DNA of 64,000 nucleotides from Parabacteroides sp. PF5-6 (GCF_029504695.1 NZ_JAQFIN010000009.1:1-64000), one strand, 5' to 3'. Counted from the stretch's first letter, positions 43,791 to 53,251 are shown. Translations and numbers: made by a program. Notes: a model not told the origin generated them from the letters alone.

Positions 43791-45026
43791 TTAGCCCAGG
43801 AAAGAAATCAAAACCCCGGCAGCCACAGCCGAGCCGATCACCCCGGAGATGTTGCTGGCCATGCAATACTGCAACACATGGTTTTTCGGATCGTGCTTCA
43901 GGGCGATCTCATTGGCCACGCGCGACGCCATCGGCACAGCGCTCAGTCCTGTGGCACCGATCAATGGATTGATCTTCTTCTTGGTAAAGAGGTTGAACAG
44001 CTTCACCAAGAAGATACCACCCGAGATCGACAGGGCAAACGCCAGGAAGCCGCCGACTACGATACCGATCGTGGTCCAGTTCAGGAACGCCTCGGCCGTC
44101 ATCGTCGCCCCGACGCAAAGCCCCAGGAAGATCGTCGCCGTGTTCATGATGCTGTTCGAGATCGCATCGAACAAACGCCCGACAGAGGATCCCACTTCTT
44201 TCACCAGGTTACCGAACATCAACATCCCCACCAAGGGCACGGCGCTCGGGACCAATAAGGCCACCACTACGGTTACCGCTACCGGGAAGATGATCTTCAA
44301 CACGCGCATATTCTTTATCTCCGCTCCCGAAGGGAACAGTTTCTCTTGCTCTTTCATATTGATCTTCAATTCCTTCTTCGTACAGAACAGGTTGACCACC
44401 AAAGGAATGATCACCGGCACCAACGCCATATAGGAATAAGCGGCAATCGCGATCGGGCCCAACAAATGCGGTGCCAATTTGATCGTCGTAAAGATGGCCG
44501 TCGGTCCGTCGGCCCCTCCGATAATACCCAGTGAAGCTGCTTCCTGTGGCGTGAAGCCCATCAGGATGGCTACGAGTAAGACGGTGAAGATGCCCAACTG
44601 GGCCGCCGCCCCGAAGATCGACAAGCGCAGGTTGCGCAACATCGGCCCGAAGTCGGTCAATGCCCCTACCCCCATAAAGATGATCGGCGGCAGGAAGCCG
44701 GTCTTGATCAGCATATAATACAGGAAATTCATGATCCCCAACTCATGAGCAATGTCATGCAGCGGCATTTCCCATATACTCTTCAGCGTGCCTTGTACGG
44801 CCACCATTCCGTTCTCATCTGCCTGTGTGATGCCCATCTCTCCACCGGGGAAATTGGCCAACAACACCCCGAAGGCGATCGGGATCAACAATAAAGGTTC
44901 ATATTGTTTCTTAATCCCCAGATAGAGCAAGACGAAAGAGATGGCATACATGACGAGAAACTGCGGTTCGGCAATGATATTCCCGAACGCAGTCATTTCA
45001 TATAGGTTCTCCAGTATTTCTTTCAT
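43791..45026 (-). CDS. oadB: Na+-translocating decarboxylase beta subunit
   Basis: An integral membrane carboxybiotin decarboxylase that couples CO2 release to Na+ export. The 411 aa contain about ten hydrophobic segments and the family landmarks LLYLGIKKQYEPLLLIPIAF, GIIGGADGPTAIFTTIKLAP (Na+/carboxybiotin site) and GATGLSAVPMASRVANEIAL. Its ATG overlaps the stop of the alpha gene (TGATG), indicating translational coupling. Whether the holoenzyme acts on oxaloacetate or methylmalonyl-CoA depends on the alpha subunit. Confidence 0.93.
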   Translation of the reverse strand: MKEILENLYEMTAFGNIIAEPQFLVMYAISFVLLYLGIKKQYEPLLLIPIAFGVLLANFPGGEMGITQADENGMVAVQGTLKSIWEMPLHDIAHELGIMNFLYYMLIKTGFLPPIIFMGVGALTDFGPMLRNLRLSIFGAAAQLGIFTVLLVAILMGFTPQEAASLGIIGGADGPTAIFTTIKLAPHLLGPIAIAAYSYMALVPVIIPLVVNLFCTKKELKINMKEQEKLFPSGAEIKNMRVLKIIFPVAVTVVVALLVPSAVPLVGMLMFGNLVKEVGSSVGRLFDAISNSIMNTATIFLGLCVGATMTAEAFLNWTTIGIVVGGFLAFALSISGGIFLVKLFNLFTKKKINPLIGATGLSAVPMASRVANEIALKHDPKNHVLQYCMASNISGVIGSAVAAGVLISFLG

Positions 45027-46960
45027 CAGGCGATAGTCATTAATACGTCATCCTCGGATACCGAATCGCCTGCGGCGGGCAGGATCGCGGTGACCGTTCC
45101 ATTGAACTCGGAGCGGACGGCGTTATAGGTTTTCATGGCTTCTACGTAGCAGAGCAGGTCGCCTTCTTTCACCACATCGCCCACTTTCAATGGCGCCTCC
45201 GAAGTGTCTTTCACGAGGAAGAACTTGCCTTCCAGGGGGGAGAGGACTTCTTCGCCGGAGGAGGCAGGGGCGGAAGGGGTTGAAGGGGCAGAAGGGGCAG
45301 AAGGGGTAGAAGGAACCGCAGGGGTAGCAGGTGCTGTTTCCGTTTCACCGAAGTTCACGGTTACCTTATAGGCCTGGCCGTTGACATCGACGGTCATCGT
45401 CTGCGGTGTGGTAGGCAACGACATGACCACAGGGCCTGCCGGAGCAACGGTCGGTGCCGGTGCCGGAGCGGCTTCCGCCGGTTTGCCGGCTTTTGCCTTT
45501 TCGGCTTTGCGCTTGGCGATATCGGCCAGGAATTCCACTTTGGCTTTGCCCGAGCGATAGGCTTCGTATTGTGCCGGGTGCATGGCGTATTCGAAGAGTT
45601 CTTCGTCGTCTTCGCCCACTTCCCATTGCTTTTCGTTCATCAGTTTGCGGTATTTATCCAGAGCATCCGGATAATTGCTTTGCGGGTCGCCGGTGAAGAA
45701 CTCACGGCCTTCCGCTTTCGCCTTTTCGATGATCTCCGGAGCCAACGGACCGGGTAAACGGCCGGCTCTGCCCAGGATCATATCCCAGATATCATCGGCG
45801 ATCATGCTCCAACGGGCTTTCCCTTTTTCCATCTGCATGACGTTCATCATCGCCAGGTTCTTTACATACTGGCTGAAAGGCGTAACCAATGGAGGATAAC
45901 CGACGCGCGGCCAAACGTAAGCCACCTCGTCGAACAGTTTGATCAACAACTGATCCTGTGTCATCAACGCCTGGTTATTCTTCATCTTGGTCTTATTGAT
46001 CGACTCCAGGTTCTTTTCCAGGTCGGACATCAGGCTACCCATCATGCCACCCGGCAGTCCCGGACCGATCAACAGCGAATTCATCAACCGGTTTTTCGGG
46101 CTGATATAGAAGCCCAACCAGTCGTCCATAAACTCCTGAACCATGCTGCGCACCTTCATATAGGCTTCCATATTGATCTCCGGCACGATATATCCGGCAT
46201 CTTTCAACATGGCCTGTACAGTCAGAAGATCAGCATGTCCCGTTCCCCACGACAAAGGTTCCATACCCACGTCGATATAGTCGCAACCGGCATCGCATAC
46301 CTCCAGAATAGAAGCTACACTAAAACCGGGACCGGCATGGCTGTGGTATTGGATAGGGATCTCCGGATGTTTCTCTTTGATATTGCGGACGATCTGTCCC
46401 AATGAATAAGGCCGGCCGATACCTGCCATATCCTTGATACAAATTTCGTCGGCACCCAGCTCGATCAGTTCCAGAGCCATCTTCGTATAATATTCTACCG
46501 TATGGATCGGTGAATGGGTGATGGAAAGGGCACACTGGGAAATCATTCCCGCCTCTTTCGCATATTGAATGGAAGGAGCGATATTGCGCACATCGTTCAA
46601 TCCGCAGAACGTACGGGTGATATCCGTGCCCTGCGCCTTTTTTACCTGATAGAACAACTGACGAACATCGGCGGGCACGGGGCTCATCCGCAATCCGTTC
46701 AGTGCACGGTCTAACATATGCGTTTGAATGCCTGCCTCATGGAACGGTTTCGTCCATTCGCGCACGGCTTTATTGGGATTTTCGCCAAAAAGTAAATTCA
46801 CCTGTTCAAAACCTCCGCCATTGGTTTCCACCCGGGCAAAACAGCCCATCTCAATAATAGCAGGAGCTACACGTACAAGCTGGTCAACGGTAGGTACATA
46901 TTTCCCGGCAGACTGCCACATATCCCTAAAAACCAAGCTAAATTTAATCTCTCTTTTCAT
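45026..46960 (-). CDS. oadA: Decarboxylase alpha subunit: carboxyltransferase plus biotin domain
   Basis: A 644-aa protein. The N-terminal ~450 residues form a pyruvate carboxylase/OadA-type carboxyltransferase barrel with the metal-site lysine in IKDMAG. A Pro/Ala/Ser-rich linker and a C-terminal biotinyl domain (YVEAMKTYNAV) follow. Two active-site segments are unusual: FRDMWQS in place of RDAHQS, and YHSHAGPG in place of the HCHATTG-like segment, so metal-binding His residues are kept but the conserved Thr is lost. The start at 46960 (MKREIKFSLVFRDMW) is chosen because a longer frame overlaps the gamma gene and is nonsense. Oxaloacetate is the default substrate, but the active-site changes leave this open. 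Confidence 0.87.
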   Translation of the reverse strand: MKREIKFSLVFRDMWQSAGKYVPTVDQLVRVAPAIIEMGCFARVETNGGGFEQVNLLFGENPNKAVREWTKPFHEAGIQTHMLDRALNGLRMSPVPADVRQLFYQVKKAQGTDITRTFCGLNDVRNIAPSIQYAKEAGMISQCALSITHSPIHTVEYYTKMALELIELGADEICIKDMAGIGRPYSLGQIVRNIKEKHPEIPIQYHSHAGPGFSVASILEVCDAGCDYIDVGMEPLSWGTGHADLLTVQAMLKDAGYIVPEINMEAYMKVRSMVQEFMDDWLGFYISPKNRLMNSLLIGPGLPGGMMGSLMSDLEKNLESINKTKMKNNQALMTQDQLLIKLFDEVAYVWPRVGYPPLVTPFSQYVKNLAMMNVMQMEKGKARWSMIADDIWDMILGRAGRLPGPLAPEIIEKAKAEGREFFTGDPQSNYPDALDKYRKLMNEKQWEVGEDDEELFEYAMHPAQYEAYRSGKAKVEFLADIAKRKAEKAKAGKPAEAAPAPAPTVAPAGPVVMSLPTTPQTMTVDVNGQAYKVTVNFGETETAPATPAVPSTPSAPSAPSTPSAPASSGEEVLSPLEGKFFLVKDTSEAPLKVGDVVKEGDLLCYVEAMKTYNAVRSEFNGTVTAILPAAGDSVSEDDVLMTIA

Positions 46961-46983
46961 GATATCTAATTTGTCGTATTTAT

Positions 46984-47286
46984 TTATAATTTTTTTATTT
47001 CCGTCACCTTGCCCTGTCCACCCGTAGCTACGCTTACGGCAGAGATGATCGCCGCCGTCTCTTCGGGAGATAAACCTGCCGTGCCCACAGTAGCGGCAGC
47101 AACAGGTGCAGATGCAGGAGCGGAAACCCGGGCCGGCGTTTGCTTCTTCACTACCATCTCTTCCGGAGCATAGGTATTGACCAGCGCAATAAGCCCTTTG
47201 CCCAGGTAGATCACAATCAGAAGGATGATAAATACCGTAGTCATACCGACTACCATCAACAGAAGCCCAGTTTGTATATTTTCCAT
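46984..47286 (-). CDS. oadG: Na+-translocating decarboxylase gamma subunit
   Basis: A 100-aa protein with one N-terminal membrane helix (GLLLMVVGMTTVFIILLIVIYLG) and an Ala/Pro-rich hydrophilic tail, the classical OadG layout. It anchors and assembles the complex. First gene of gamma-alpha-beta, 23 nt before the alpha start. About 100 nt of leader precede it. Confidence 0.88.
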   Translation of the reverse strand: MENIQTGLLLMVVGMTTVFIILLIVIYLGKGLIALVNTYAPEEMVVKKQTPARVSAPASAPVAAATVGTAGLSPEETAAIISAVSVATGGQGKVTEIKKL

Positions 47287-47720
47287 AAGTATGAATTAAT
47301 AGCGGCGCGAAAAACGTCTGATAATACCCTTTGTTATTCCATGAAAATGTTTCGAAAAACAATTTTCCGCCAAGTTATAAACAGCCGCAAAAGTACAGCT
47401 TTTTGCCTGCCCCTCCTATGGGCAAACTATTAAAAAATTGAAAAAATAAAGATATATTCCAAAAAGCAGAGCTAATTGAAAGCAAAACAATGGCTTTAAT
47501 GATAGTTTGTCACTTATCTCTTCCTCTGCTAAATAACCCTCATTTCTCACCCGATTTTAAGCCCTTCAGACCTCCTTTTTTAAACTACCAGTACTTTGCG
47601 CACAAACTACTAATATTTTGTCGACAAACTACCGGTAGTTTGTTCGCAAACTACCGGTAGTTGTTGAGGAGAATATTAATATCTCATTTTCAGATGTTTA
47701 TGAATATATATATATTTCGG
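47287..47720. other. Intergenic region between oadG and the sulfatase gene
   Basis: A minus-strand -7 box TACTTTTG (47388-47395) is the likely oad promoter. The other recognisable content is the palindrome array at 47581-47663. No gene. Confidence 0.55.
47581..47663 (+). repeat. Four-unit palindrome array, 22-bp period (array D)
   Basis: Units start at 47581, 47603, 47625 and 47647 (TAAACTACCAGTACTTTG, CAAACTACTAATATTTTG, CAAACTACCGGTAGTTTG, CAAACTACCGGTAGTTG), with spacers CGCA, TCGA, TTCG. Same polarity and order as arrays A and B, but outside the surface-protein island. Confidence 0.92.
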
Positions 47721-49256
47721 TTATTCGACGGCATAGTAGGTCCGCAAACGGTCGAGTTCGCGATGCAGTTCCTGTTGCACGGAAGTATAGGCCGGGTCGG
47801 CGTAGAGATTGTTCATCTCGGTAGGGTCTTTTTCCAGGTCGTAGAGCTCCCAACAGTCGATATCGTGATAGAAATGGATCAGTTTATAGCGGTCGGTGCG
47901 TACGCCGTAATGACGCTTCACCGCATGCTCGGAAGGGTATTCATAATAATGGTAATAGAGGGATTGCCGCCAGTCGGCCGGATTTTTGCCTTGCAGAAGG
48001 GGCAGGAGCGATTCGCCCTGGATATCCTCCGGGATGGCTACGCCGGCGAGTTCGAGGAAGGTCGGGGCGTAGTCGATATTCTGTACCAATTGATCGACAT
48101 CTCCCTTTCGGCCGCCCGGCAGGCGGGCCACCAGGGGCGTGCGGAACGATTCTTCGTACATGAAACGTTTGTCGAACCAGCCGTGTTCGCCCATATAGAA
48201 ACCCTGATCCGAGGTATAAACGATCAGGGTGTTTTCCAATAACCCGTTTGCCTCCAGGTAATGCAGGACGCGCCCGATATTGCGGTCGACCGAGCGGATC
48301 ACACTCAGGTAATCGCGCATATACCGCTGGAATTTCCATTCGGCCAAGGCGTTACCGCTAAGCCCTTGCGTTTTGAAGTCGCGGATGATCGGGTCGTAAT
48401 AGGCATCCCACCGGGCTTTCTGCTCGGCATTCATGCGGTTGTAGAGGTTGCGTCCGGCACGCTCCAGCCCTTCGGAGGCGGTATGGATCTCGTCGGCTTT
48501 ATCGGCCATCTTCAGGTCGTACACCAGGTCCATATCGTGGATGATACTCATCTCTTGCGCGGCTGCGGCCTGACGGTTTTCATACGCATCGTAGAAATTC
48601 GCGGGCAAGGGGAAGACCATATCATCGAAGACACCCAGGTCGCAGGTATCGGGCATCCAGGTGCGGTGGGGCGCTTTGTGGTGCAACAAGAGACAGAAAG
48701 GTTTCTCCGCATCGCGTTTGTTTTCCAGCCAGTCCAAGGCCAGGTCGGTCGTGACGTTCGTGGCGTAGCCTTCGATCTGCCGCCGCTGACCGTTATCGAT
48801 AAACGTGGGATTGTAATAATCGCCCTGTCCGATCAGGATATTCCAATAATCAAAGCCGGTGGGCTCGGAGGTGAGATGCCACTTGCCGACGACGGCAGTC
48901 TGGTAGCCTGCCTGTTGCAACAGTTTCGGGTAGGTCTGCTGGCTGCCGTCGAATTCGTGCATATTGTCGATAAAACCGTTCTTATGGCTATGCTTGCCTG
49001 TCAACATACAGGCGCGGCTGGGTCCGCTGATCGAATTGGCCACGAAACTATTGCGGAAGACAACGCCTTCCTGTCCGATGCGGTCGATATGCGGCGTCCG
49101 GATATACCGCTGATCATAAGCGCTGATCGTCTGAAAGGAATGATCATCCGTCATGATATAGAGGATATTCATCTTTTTTTCCGGTTGGCTGTCCTTGCAT
49201 CCGACGCAAGCGGCAAGCGACAATAAAGGCCATAGAATTGTGGTCTGAGCTTTCAT
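47721..49256 (-). CDS. S1-family sulfatase, probable lipoprotein
   Basis: The N-terminus (WPLLSLAACVGCKDSQ) carries a lipobox-like sequence. The alkaline-phosphatase-fold sulfatase domain starts with metal site IMTDDHS; the active-site motif SGPSRACMLTG has Ser at the formylglycine position (serine type, needs an anaerobic maturase). GKWHL and the downstream metal site YTSDQGFYMGEHGWFDKRFM are intact. The motif QGDYYNPTFI resembles GlcNAc-6-O-sulfatases acting on host glycans (from memory, uncertain). It acts in the periplasm or on the surface. Monocistronic. Confidence 0.85.
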   Translation of the reverse strand: MKAQTTILWPLLSLAACVGCKDSQPEKKMNILYIMTDDHSFQTISAYDQRYIRTPHIDRIGQEGVVFRNSFVANSISGPSRACMLTGKHSHKNGFIDNMHEFDGSQQTYPKLLQQAGYQTAVVGKWHLTSEPTGFDYWNILIGQGDYYNPTFIDNGQRRQIEGYATNVTTDLALDWLENKRDAEKPFCLLLHHKAPHRTWMPDTCDLGVFDDMVFPLPANFYDAYENRQAAAAQEMSIIHDMDLVYDLKMADKADEIHTASEGLERAGRNLYNRMNAEQKARWDAYYDPIIRDFKTQGLSGNALAEWKFQRYMRDYLSVIRSVDRNIGRVLHYLEANGLLENTLIVYTSDQGFYMGEHGWFDKRFMYEESFRTPLVARLPGGRKGDVDQLVQNIDYAPTFLELAGVAIPEDIQGESLLPLLQGKNPADWRQSLYYHYYEYPSEHAVKRHYGVRTDRYKLIHFYHDIDCWELYDLEKDPTEMNNLYADPAYTSVQQELHRELDRLRTYYAVE

Positions 49257-49283
49257 CTGTACTTTGATTTTGAATTGGAGCGA

Positions 49284-49291
49284 TAAAGATA
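49284..49291 (-). promoter_or_regulatory. Candidate -7 box of the sulfatase gene
   Basis: Minus-strand TATCTTTA, 27 nt before the ATG at 49256. No clear -33 element was seen. Confidence 0.4.
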
Positions 49292-49382
49292 ATACTTTAT
49301 TAATTAAGAATTACGAATGAAGAATTAAGAATAACGAATGACGTTCGCTCAGCGAAGCGTAAAGCAATTACATATTATTTTG

Positions 49383-49390
49383 TATGTTTG
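49383..49390 (+). promoter_or_regulatory. -7 box of the 49411 TPR gene
   Basis: TATGTTTG, 20 nt before the ATG at 49411; no clear -33 TTG. Confidence 0.55.
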
Positions 49391-49410
49391 CACGATAAAC
49401 AAAGAATGCC

Positions 49411-50361
49411 ATGGGAATATTTTCATCTTTATTCTCTTCCTCCAAAAAAGAAGAGACACAGGAAGACAAACAACAAAACGGACAAAAGAACTTCGATATA
49501 TTGAAATACGACGGTGTACGCGCCCTGCAGATCCGCCAGGTGAAGTATGCGATCCGCTGTTTCGAAGAAGCACTCAACATACAAAAAGATCCGGAGACGA
49601 TGACTTTCCTGATCTCCGCTTACAGCATGGCTCAGGACACGGAAAGCGCCCTTGAGACGGCCGATGAACTGATCGAACTGGAACCGGAGAATACGGATGC
49701 CTTATTGACGCGCGTCAACCTGTATTTTATGGCCGACCGCGACAAGGATGCGATCGCCGATTGCGACCGGGTGATTGAATTGGATGAAATGAATTTCCTG
49801 GCGTGGATCCTGCGCGCGAAAGCCAAACGGGCCACCGGTGACTGGGAAGGCGCAGTGGCGGATGTTACCCGCTCGATGGCGATCAAAGAAAACTTCGCCG
49901 ATGGCTATCTGCTTCGTGCCCAGCTGTATCTGGCGATGAAAAAAGGGGAAGAAGCGCTCGACGATGTGAATCAGGTCATCGCGTTAGTCGAAGAAGGCGA
50001 AGAGACGGCCCACCTCTTGCGCGGACAGATCTACGAACTATTGGGCGATCAGGATGCTGCACTCCAGGAATACCAGGAGGTATTGGCGCTTAACCCCTTC
50101 AATGAAGAAGCCTATCTCTTAGCCGCCCGCCAAATGATCGGCCGCCAAAAATACCCGGAAGCCCTGGCTCTCTACGACGAAGCCATCGAGCACAACGAAC
50201 AATTTGCCCGCGCCTATACCGCCCGTGGGCAACTCAAAGAACAAATGGGTGATGCAGTCGGCGCCGCGCAAGACCTGCAAATCGCCGCCGAACTCGAACC
50301 CGAAGCCGGCACAAAAGAGCAGGCCGACTTCGACAACCTGTATAAAGGAGGTATCTTTTAA
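49411..50361 (+). CDS. Tetratricopeptide-repeat protein
   Basis: A 316-aa cytoplasmic protein without signal peptide. A charged N-terminal stretch is followed by about seven TPR units (e.g. ALETADELIELEPENTDALL, DAIADCDRVIELDEMNFLAW, EALALYDEAIEHNEQFARAY). It is likely a protein-interaction scaffold; the partner is unknown. Its last codons overlap by 4 nt the end of the convergent alcohol dehydrogenase gene. Confidence 0.85.
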   Translation: MGIFSSLFSSSKKEETQEDKQQNGQKNFDILKYDGVRALQIRQVKYAIRCFEEALNIQKDPETMTFLISAYSMAQDTESALETADELIELEPENTDALLTRVNLYFMADRDKDAIADCDRVIELDEMNFLAWILRAKAKRATGDWEGAVADVTRSMAIKENFADGYLLRAQLYLAMKKGEEALDDVNQVIALVEEGEETAHLLRGQIYELLGDQDAALQEYQEVLALNPFNEEAYLLAARQMIGRQKYPEALALYDEAIEHNEQFARAYTARGQLKEQMGDAVGAAQDLQIAAELEPEAGTKEQADFDNLYKGGIF

Positions 50362-51647
50362 TCCCGGTTTTTGATCCGGCTCATATCCCCTTCCTCCGCT
50401 GCTTCCAGAATAGGAGCCATATATTGGTCTACATCGGCGGAGGTCATCGGCACCGGCATATTCTTCAGTTTCGACTCCAATTTAGGATCCTTGGCGGCTT
50501 CGAGGCATCTTTTTTTATGGGCTTCCTTGTAGCCGGGCACCTCTTTCAGGGTGATGGGGAAACCGATGTCTTTCGACAGTTTGATCATGCCTCCGGCTAA
50601 CGCCAATCCGAGATCACGACCTTCCAGCAATGCGATATCGCCATCGATATAACCTGCCTTTTTATAGATCGAAGCGACTTTCTTCAGCCGGTGGCCGATG
50701 GTGCTCGAGAAAAAGACTACATAGTAAGGGTTCATCAGGGCACAGGCACGTCCATGCGACAGGATATCGGTCAAAGAGAAACTATTCAGATGGGCGCCAT
50801 TGGTCCCTCCGATCATAATGGCATATCCGCCCAGGTCCGTACCCAAGCCAATGGATTCGCGTGCATTACGATCCTCAGGATTATCGACTACCTTTTTGAT
50901 CTGGCTGACGATCAGTTCGATCGCGGTCAGGCAGACAGGTTCCACTTTTTCATAAAGCGGTTCGGGAATGCCCATCAAGACTTCCAAGGCATGAGAGATC
51001 CCATCCAACGCACCATCGACCGTTAATGCCGGTGGTTGTGTGATGGAATAGGTATAATCGAATACAGCCCTGTCGGGAACCAGCGCTTCGTCGATCATCA
51101 ACAACTTTTGTCCGGAACGCAGCTCTGTAATATTGGAATATTTGGTCAGGTGGGCCGCCGAACTGGCCACGGTCATTGCGGCAAAGTGAGGGAGCTTTTT
51201 TCTTCCGGTAGTAGAAAGCATTTGAGTCACTTCCCCCACCCCGAAGTAATCGTCGATATCCGGAAACGCGTCTCCCAAACAGTTGAAAGCAAGGGCCGCT
51301 TTGACGGCATCCGTCGTACTGCCTCCACCAAACGACAAGACGACATCAGGCGCCTGCTCTTCTATCTTCCGGGCTATGGTAAAGACGTCTTCCCGGGGAG
51401 CGTTAGGCCTTGCCCCACGGATATAATCACCGGCAATCGTCAGCCCTGCCTTCGAGAAGCTATCTTCAATCGTTTGTATGATAGGCAACGACCGCTCTTT
51501 CCCCAAACCATCCATAACGACAGAGACTCTTTTCCCCAATTTCGCCACCTCTGCCCCTAAGCAATCGATTACCCCTATCCCAAAAATGTACGCATCCCCC
51601 CTAAACTCAACCAGGAGCTGCTTAGCTTGTTGTTTGATTGTTTCCAT
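50358..51647 (-). CDS. Iron-containing alcohol dehydrogenase family protein
   Basis: A 429-aa group III (Fe-type) alcohol dehydrogenase. The NAD(P) motif is LSFGGGSTTDAVKA; metal-ligand histidines are seen in GISHALEVLMG and DILSHGRACALMNPYY. Substrate unknown. The start at 51647 (METIKQQAKQLL) is preferred to an upstream ATG adding 12 residues. It lies 83 nt downstream of the 506-aa helical protein on the same strand, so it may be co-expressed, although its codon and base use look more like the GC-richer genes on its other side. Confidence 0.85.
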   Translation of the reverse strand: METIKQQAKQLLVEFRGDAYIFGIGVIDCLGAEVAKLGKRVSVVMDGLGKERSLPIIQTIEDSFSKAGLTIAGDYIRGARPNAPREDVFTIARKIEEQAPDVVLSFGGGSTTDAVKAALAFNCLGDAFPDIDDYFGVGEVTQMLSTTGRKKLPHFAAMTVASSAAHLTKYSNITELRSGQKLLMIDEALVPDRAVFDYTYSITQPPALTVDGALDGISHALEVLMGIPEPLYEKVEPVCLTAIELIVSQIKKVVDNPEDRNARESIGLGTDLGGYAIMIGGTNGAHLNSFSLTDILSHGRACALMNPYYVVFFSSTIGHRLKKVASIYKKAGYIDGDIALLEGRDLGLALAGGMIKLSKDIGFPITLKEVPGYKEAHKKRCLEAAKDPKLESKLKNMPVPMTSADVDQYMAPILEAAEEGDMSRIKNRD

Positions 51648-51730
51648 GTTGTTTATATAGTTGAATTTTTTTACGCATGTCACTTAATATAACCCGAAAC
51701 AAGGCCAATGTATTGTGTACCTTTTATCTT

Positions 51731-53251
51731 TTATCCCTCTTTTTTCTGCAAAACTTCTCTGAAGGGTCTCAAGGTCAATTTGCTTTCGATCCATGCCGGG
51801 AAGTCAAATATTTTTAAGATCTGCCGTTCATATTTGTTCCGGTGGATCTGAAGTATTTCTTTTTCCAGCTTTTCCCAAATCTTAACCCTTAGTTTCTCAT
51901 ATTTCGGGATAGGACATTGCAAAATGAACTTAAAAATGAGTTTTTCGGTCATATAGTCCTGGCTTTCAGAACGTATAGCCCTCTTTATCGATCGAATTTC
52001 ATTTTCGAGCAAGTCGTAATCATGTAGTTCGACATCGATAATAAGGCTTAATAAACGGGCTGTTCTGTAGAGTGGATATGTTTGAAAGAGTTTCCCTTCC
52101 TGCATGATCCGCCGCATATTTCTACGCGCCTTCTTTAGTTCATTATTGCACAAAAAGATAATGACATTCGAAAGATTAAGCCGTAATTGATTTTCCAGAT
52201 TCAATGATTTCATCTTCTTGTGGAGTATCTCCTCATATTCGGCAGCGAGTTGTAGGGCTTCCTCAAATCTTCCGAAACGGATATAGTACTCTGCCTGAGA
52301 GACGAATAACAAGAAGCGGACTTTCAATAAAAAATCTTCCGGATAGTCCCCGTTTGCCAAATGTTTCAGTTTCTCGACGAATAAAGGAATCTCATGATAG
52401 ATCCCTGCCGTGAGCAAGCTGTTTATAATACCTTCGATAGTCGAAAAATAATATATGGGAGGGTTTCGCTTTAAATGACCATATTCATCAAACAGATCGA
52501 GCAATTCCGTATAATAACGGATTGCGGACTTGTAGCTCCCTGTATGCAGATAATAAGATGCCTGAAAAAGCAAGTGCAATTTCATGGATTCAAACCGATG
52601 ATAATTATTATTCGACATCAGGTTGAGTTCGCTTAAGACCAGATCATTCATCGCTTCCTTTTGTTTATCTGATCGAACCTGATCCAGGTTGTACAAACGG
52701 TAGTTCAGTGTAGAGAATAAAGAGACATGCATATTCGTACTCCGGGTATATTTCAAGCATTCATTCAGTTTAGTATGCTTACTGACCAGTTCGCGTTCGG
52801 AAAAGTGCATGAAATCGTTTTCCATGATATATACAATTTCGGTTCGCCTGATAAGTAATAAAAGTATGTCCTGCTCAAAATCCTGAGCCAGTTGTTTGGC
52901 TTTCGATAGTTTTTGCAGAGCCTCTTTCACAAATTTTCGTTCATAAAGAGAGGACGATTGGGATATAAGATGAAATATCTCACCTTGTATATCCATTTTC
53001 TTATCCAGACAGACCAGACAATCCAATAGTTGGTCGTACAAGTACCGCACAGAAGTTTCAAGGCTTCTTTTTCCGTATTTCCGACAAAAAGATTTGTACA
53101 CATCATCCACGGAATGAGATATTTCCAGTTTGTCGTAAAGGTATAAATACTCTTTTTTACCTTTCTGGAGGTTGCTCATCAGTTTGAAATAACGCTTTTC
53201 AGCCTTTGATAAAGTATTTATTAGCTGAGACAATTGCTCTAATCGGTTCAT
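51731..53251 (-). CDS. 506-aa all-helical cytoplasmic protein, possible locus regulator
   Basis: No signal peptide, membrane helix or recognised DNA-binding motif. It begins with INTLSKAEKRYFKLM, a sequence seen in a family of uncharacterised Bacteroidetes proteins (from memory). The whole length is predicted alpha-helical with TPR-like pairs (SYKSAIRYYTELLDLFDEYG; RFEEALQLAAEYEEILHKKM), and the C-terminus is very basic. It is transcribed divergently from rbsK, with facing -7 boxes at 53304-53311 (-) and 53371-53378 (+), the usual place for the regulator of the adjoining operon. A regulatory role is inference from position alone. Confidence 0.6.
   Translation of the reverse strand: MNRLEQLSQLINTLSKAEKRYFKLMSNLQKGKKEYLYLYDKLEISHSVDDVYKSFCRKYGKRSLETSVRYLYDQLLDCLVCLDKKMDIQGEIFHLISQSSSLYERKFVKEALQKLSKAKQLAQDFEQDILLLLIRRTEIVYIMENDFMHFSERELVSKHTKLNECLKYTRSTNMHVSLFSTLNYRLYNLDQVRSDKQKEAMNDLVLSELNLMSNNNYHRFESMKLHLLFQASYYLHTGSYKSAIRYYTELLDLFDEYGHLKRNPPIYYFSTIEGIINSLLTAGIYHEIPLFVEKLKHLANGDYPEDFLLKVRFLLFVSQAEYYIRFGRFEEALQLAAEYEEILHKKMKSLNLENQLRLNLSNVIIFLCNNELKKARRNMRRIMQEGKLFQTYPLYRTARLLSLIIDVELHDYDLLENEIRSIKRAIRSESQDYMTEKLIFKFILQCPIPKYEKLRVKIWEKLEKEILQIHRNKYERQILKIFDFPAWIESKLTLRPFREVLQKKEG

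Noticed and set aside
46961-47362. N-terminal extension of the decarboxylase alpha subunit
   Set aside because: The extra 134 codons overlap oadG in another frame and give low-quality Cys/Arg-rich sequence; the domain starts at the ATG at 46960.
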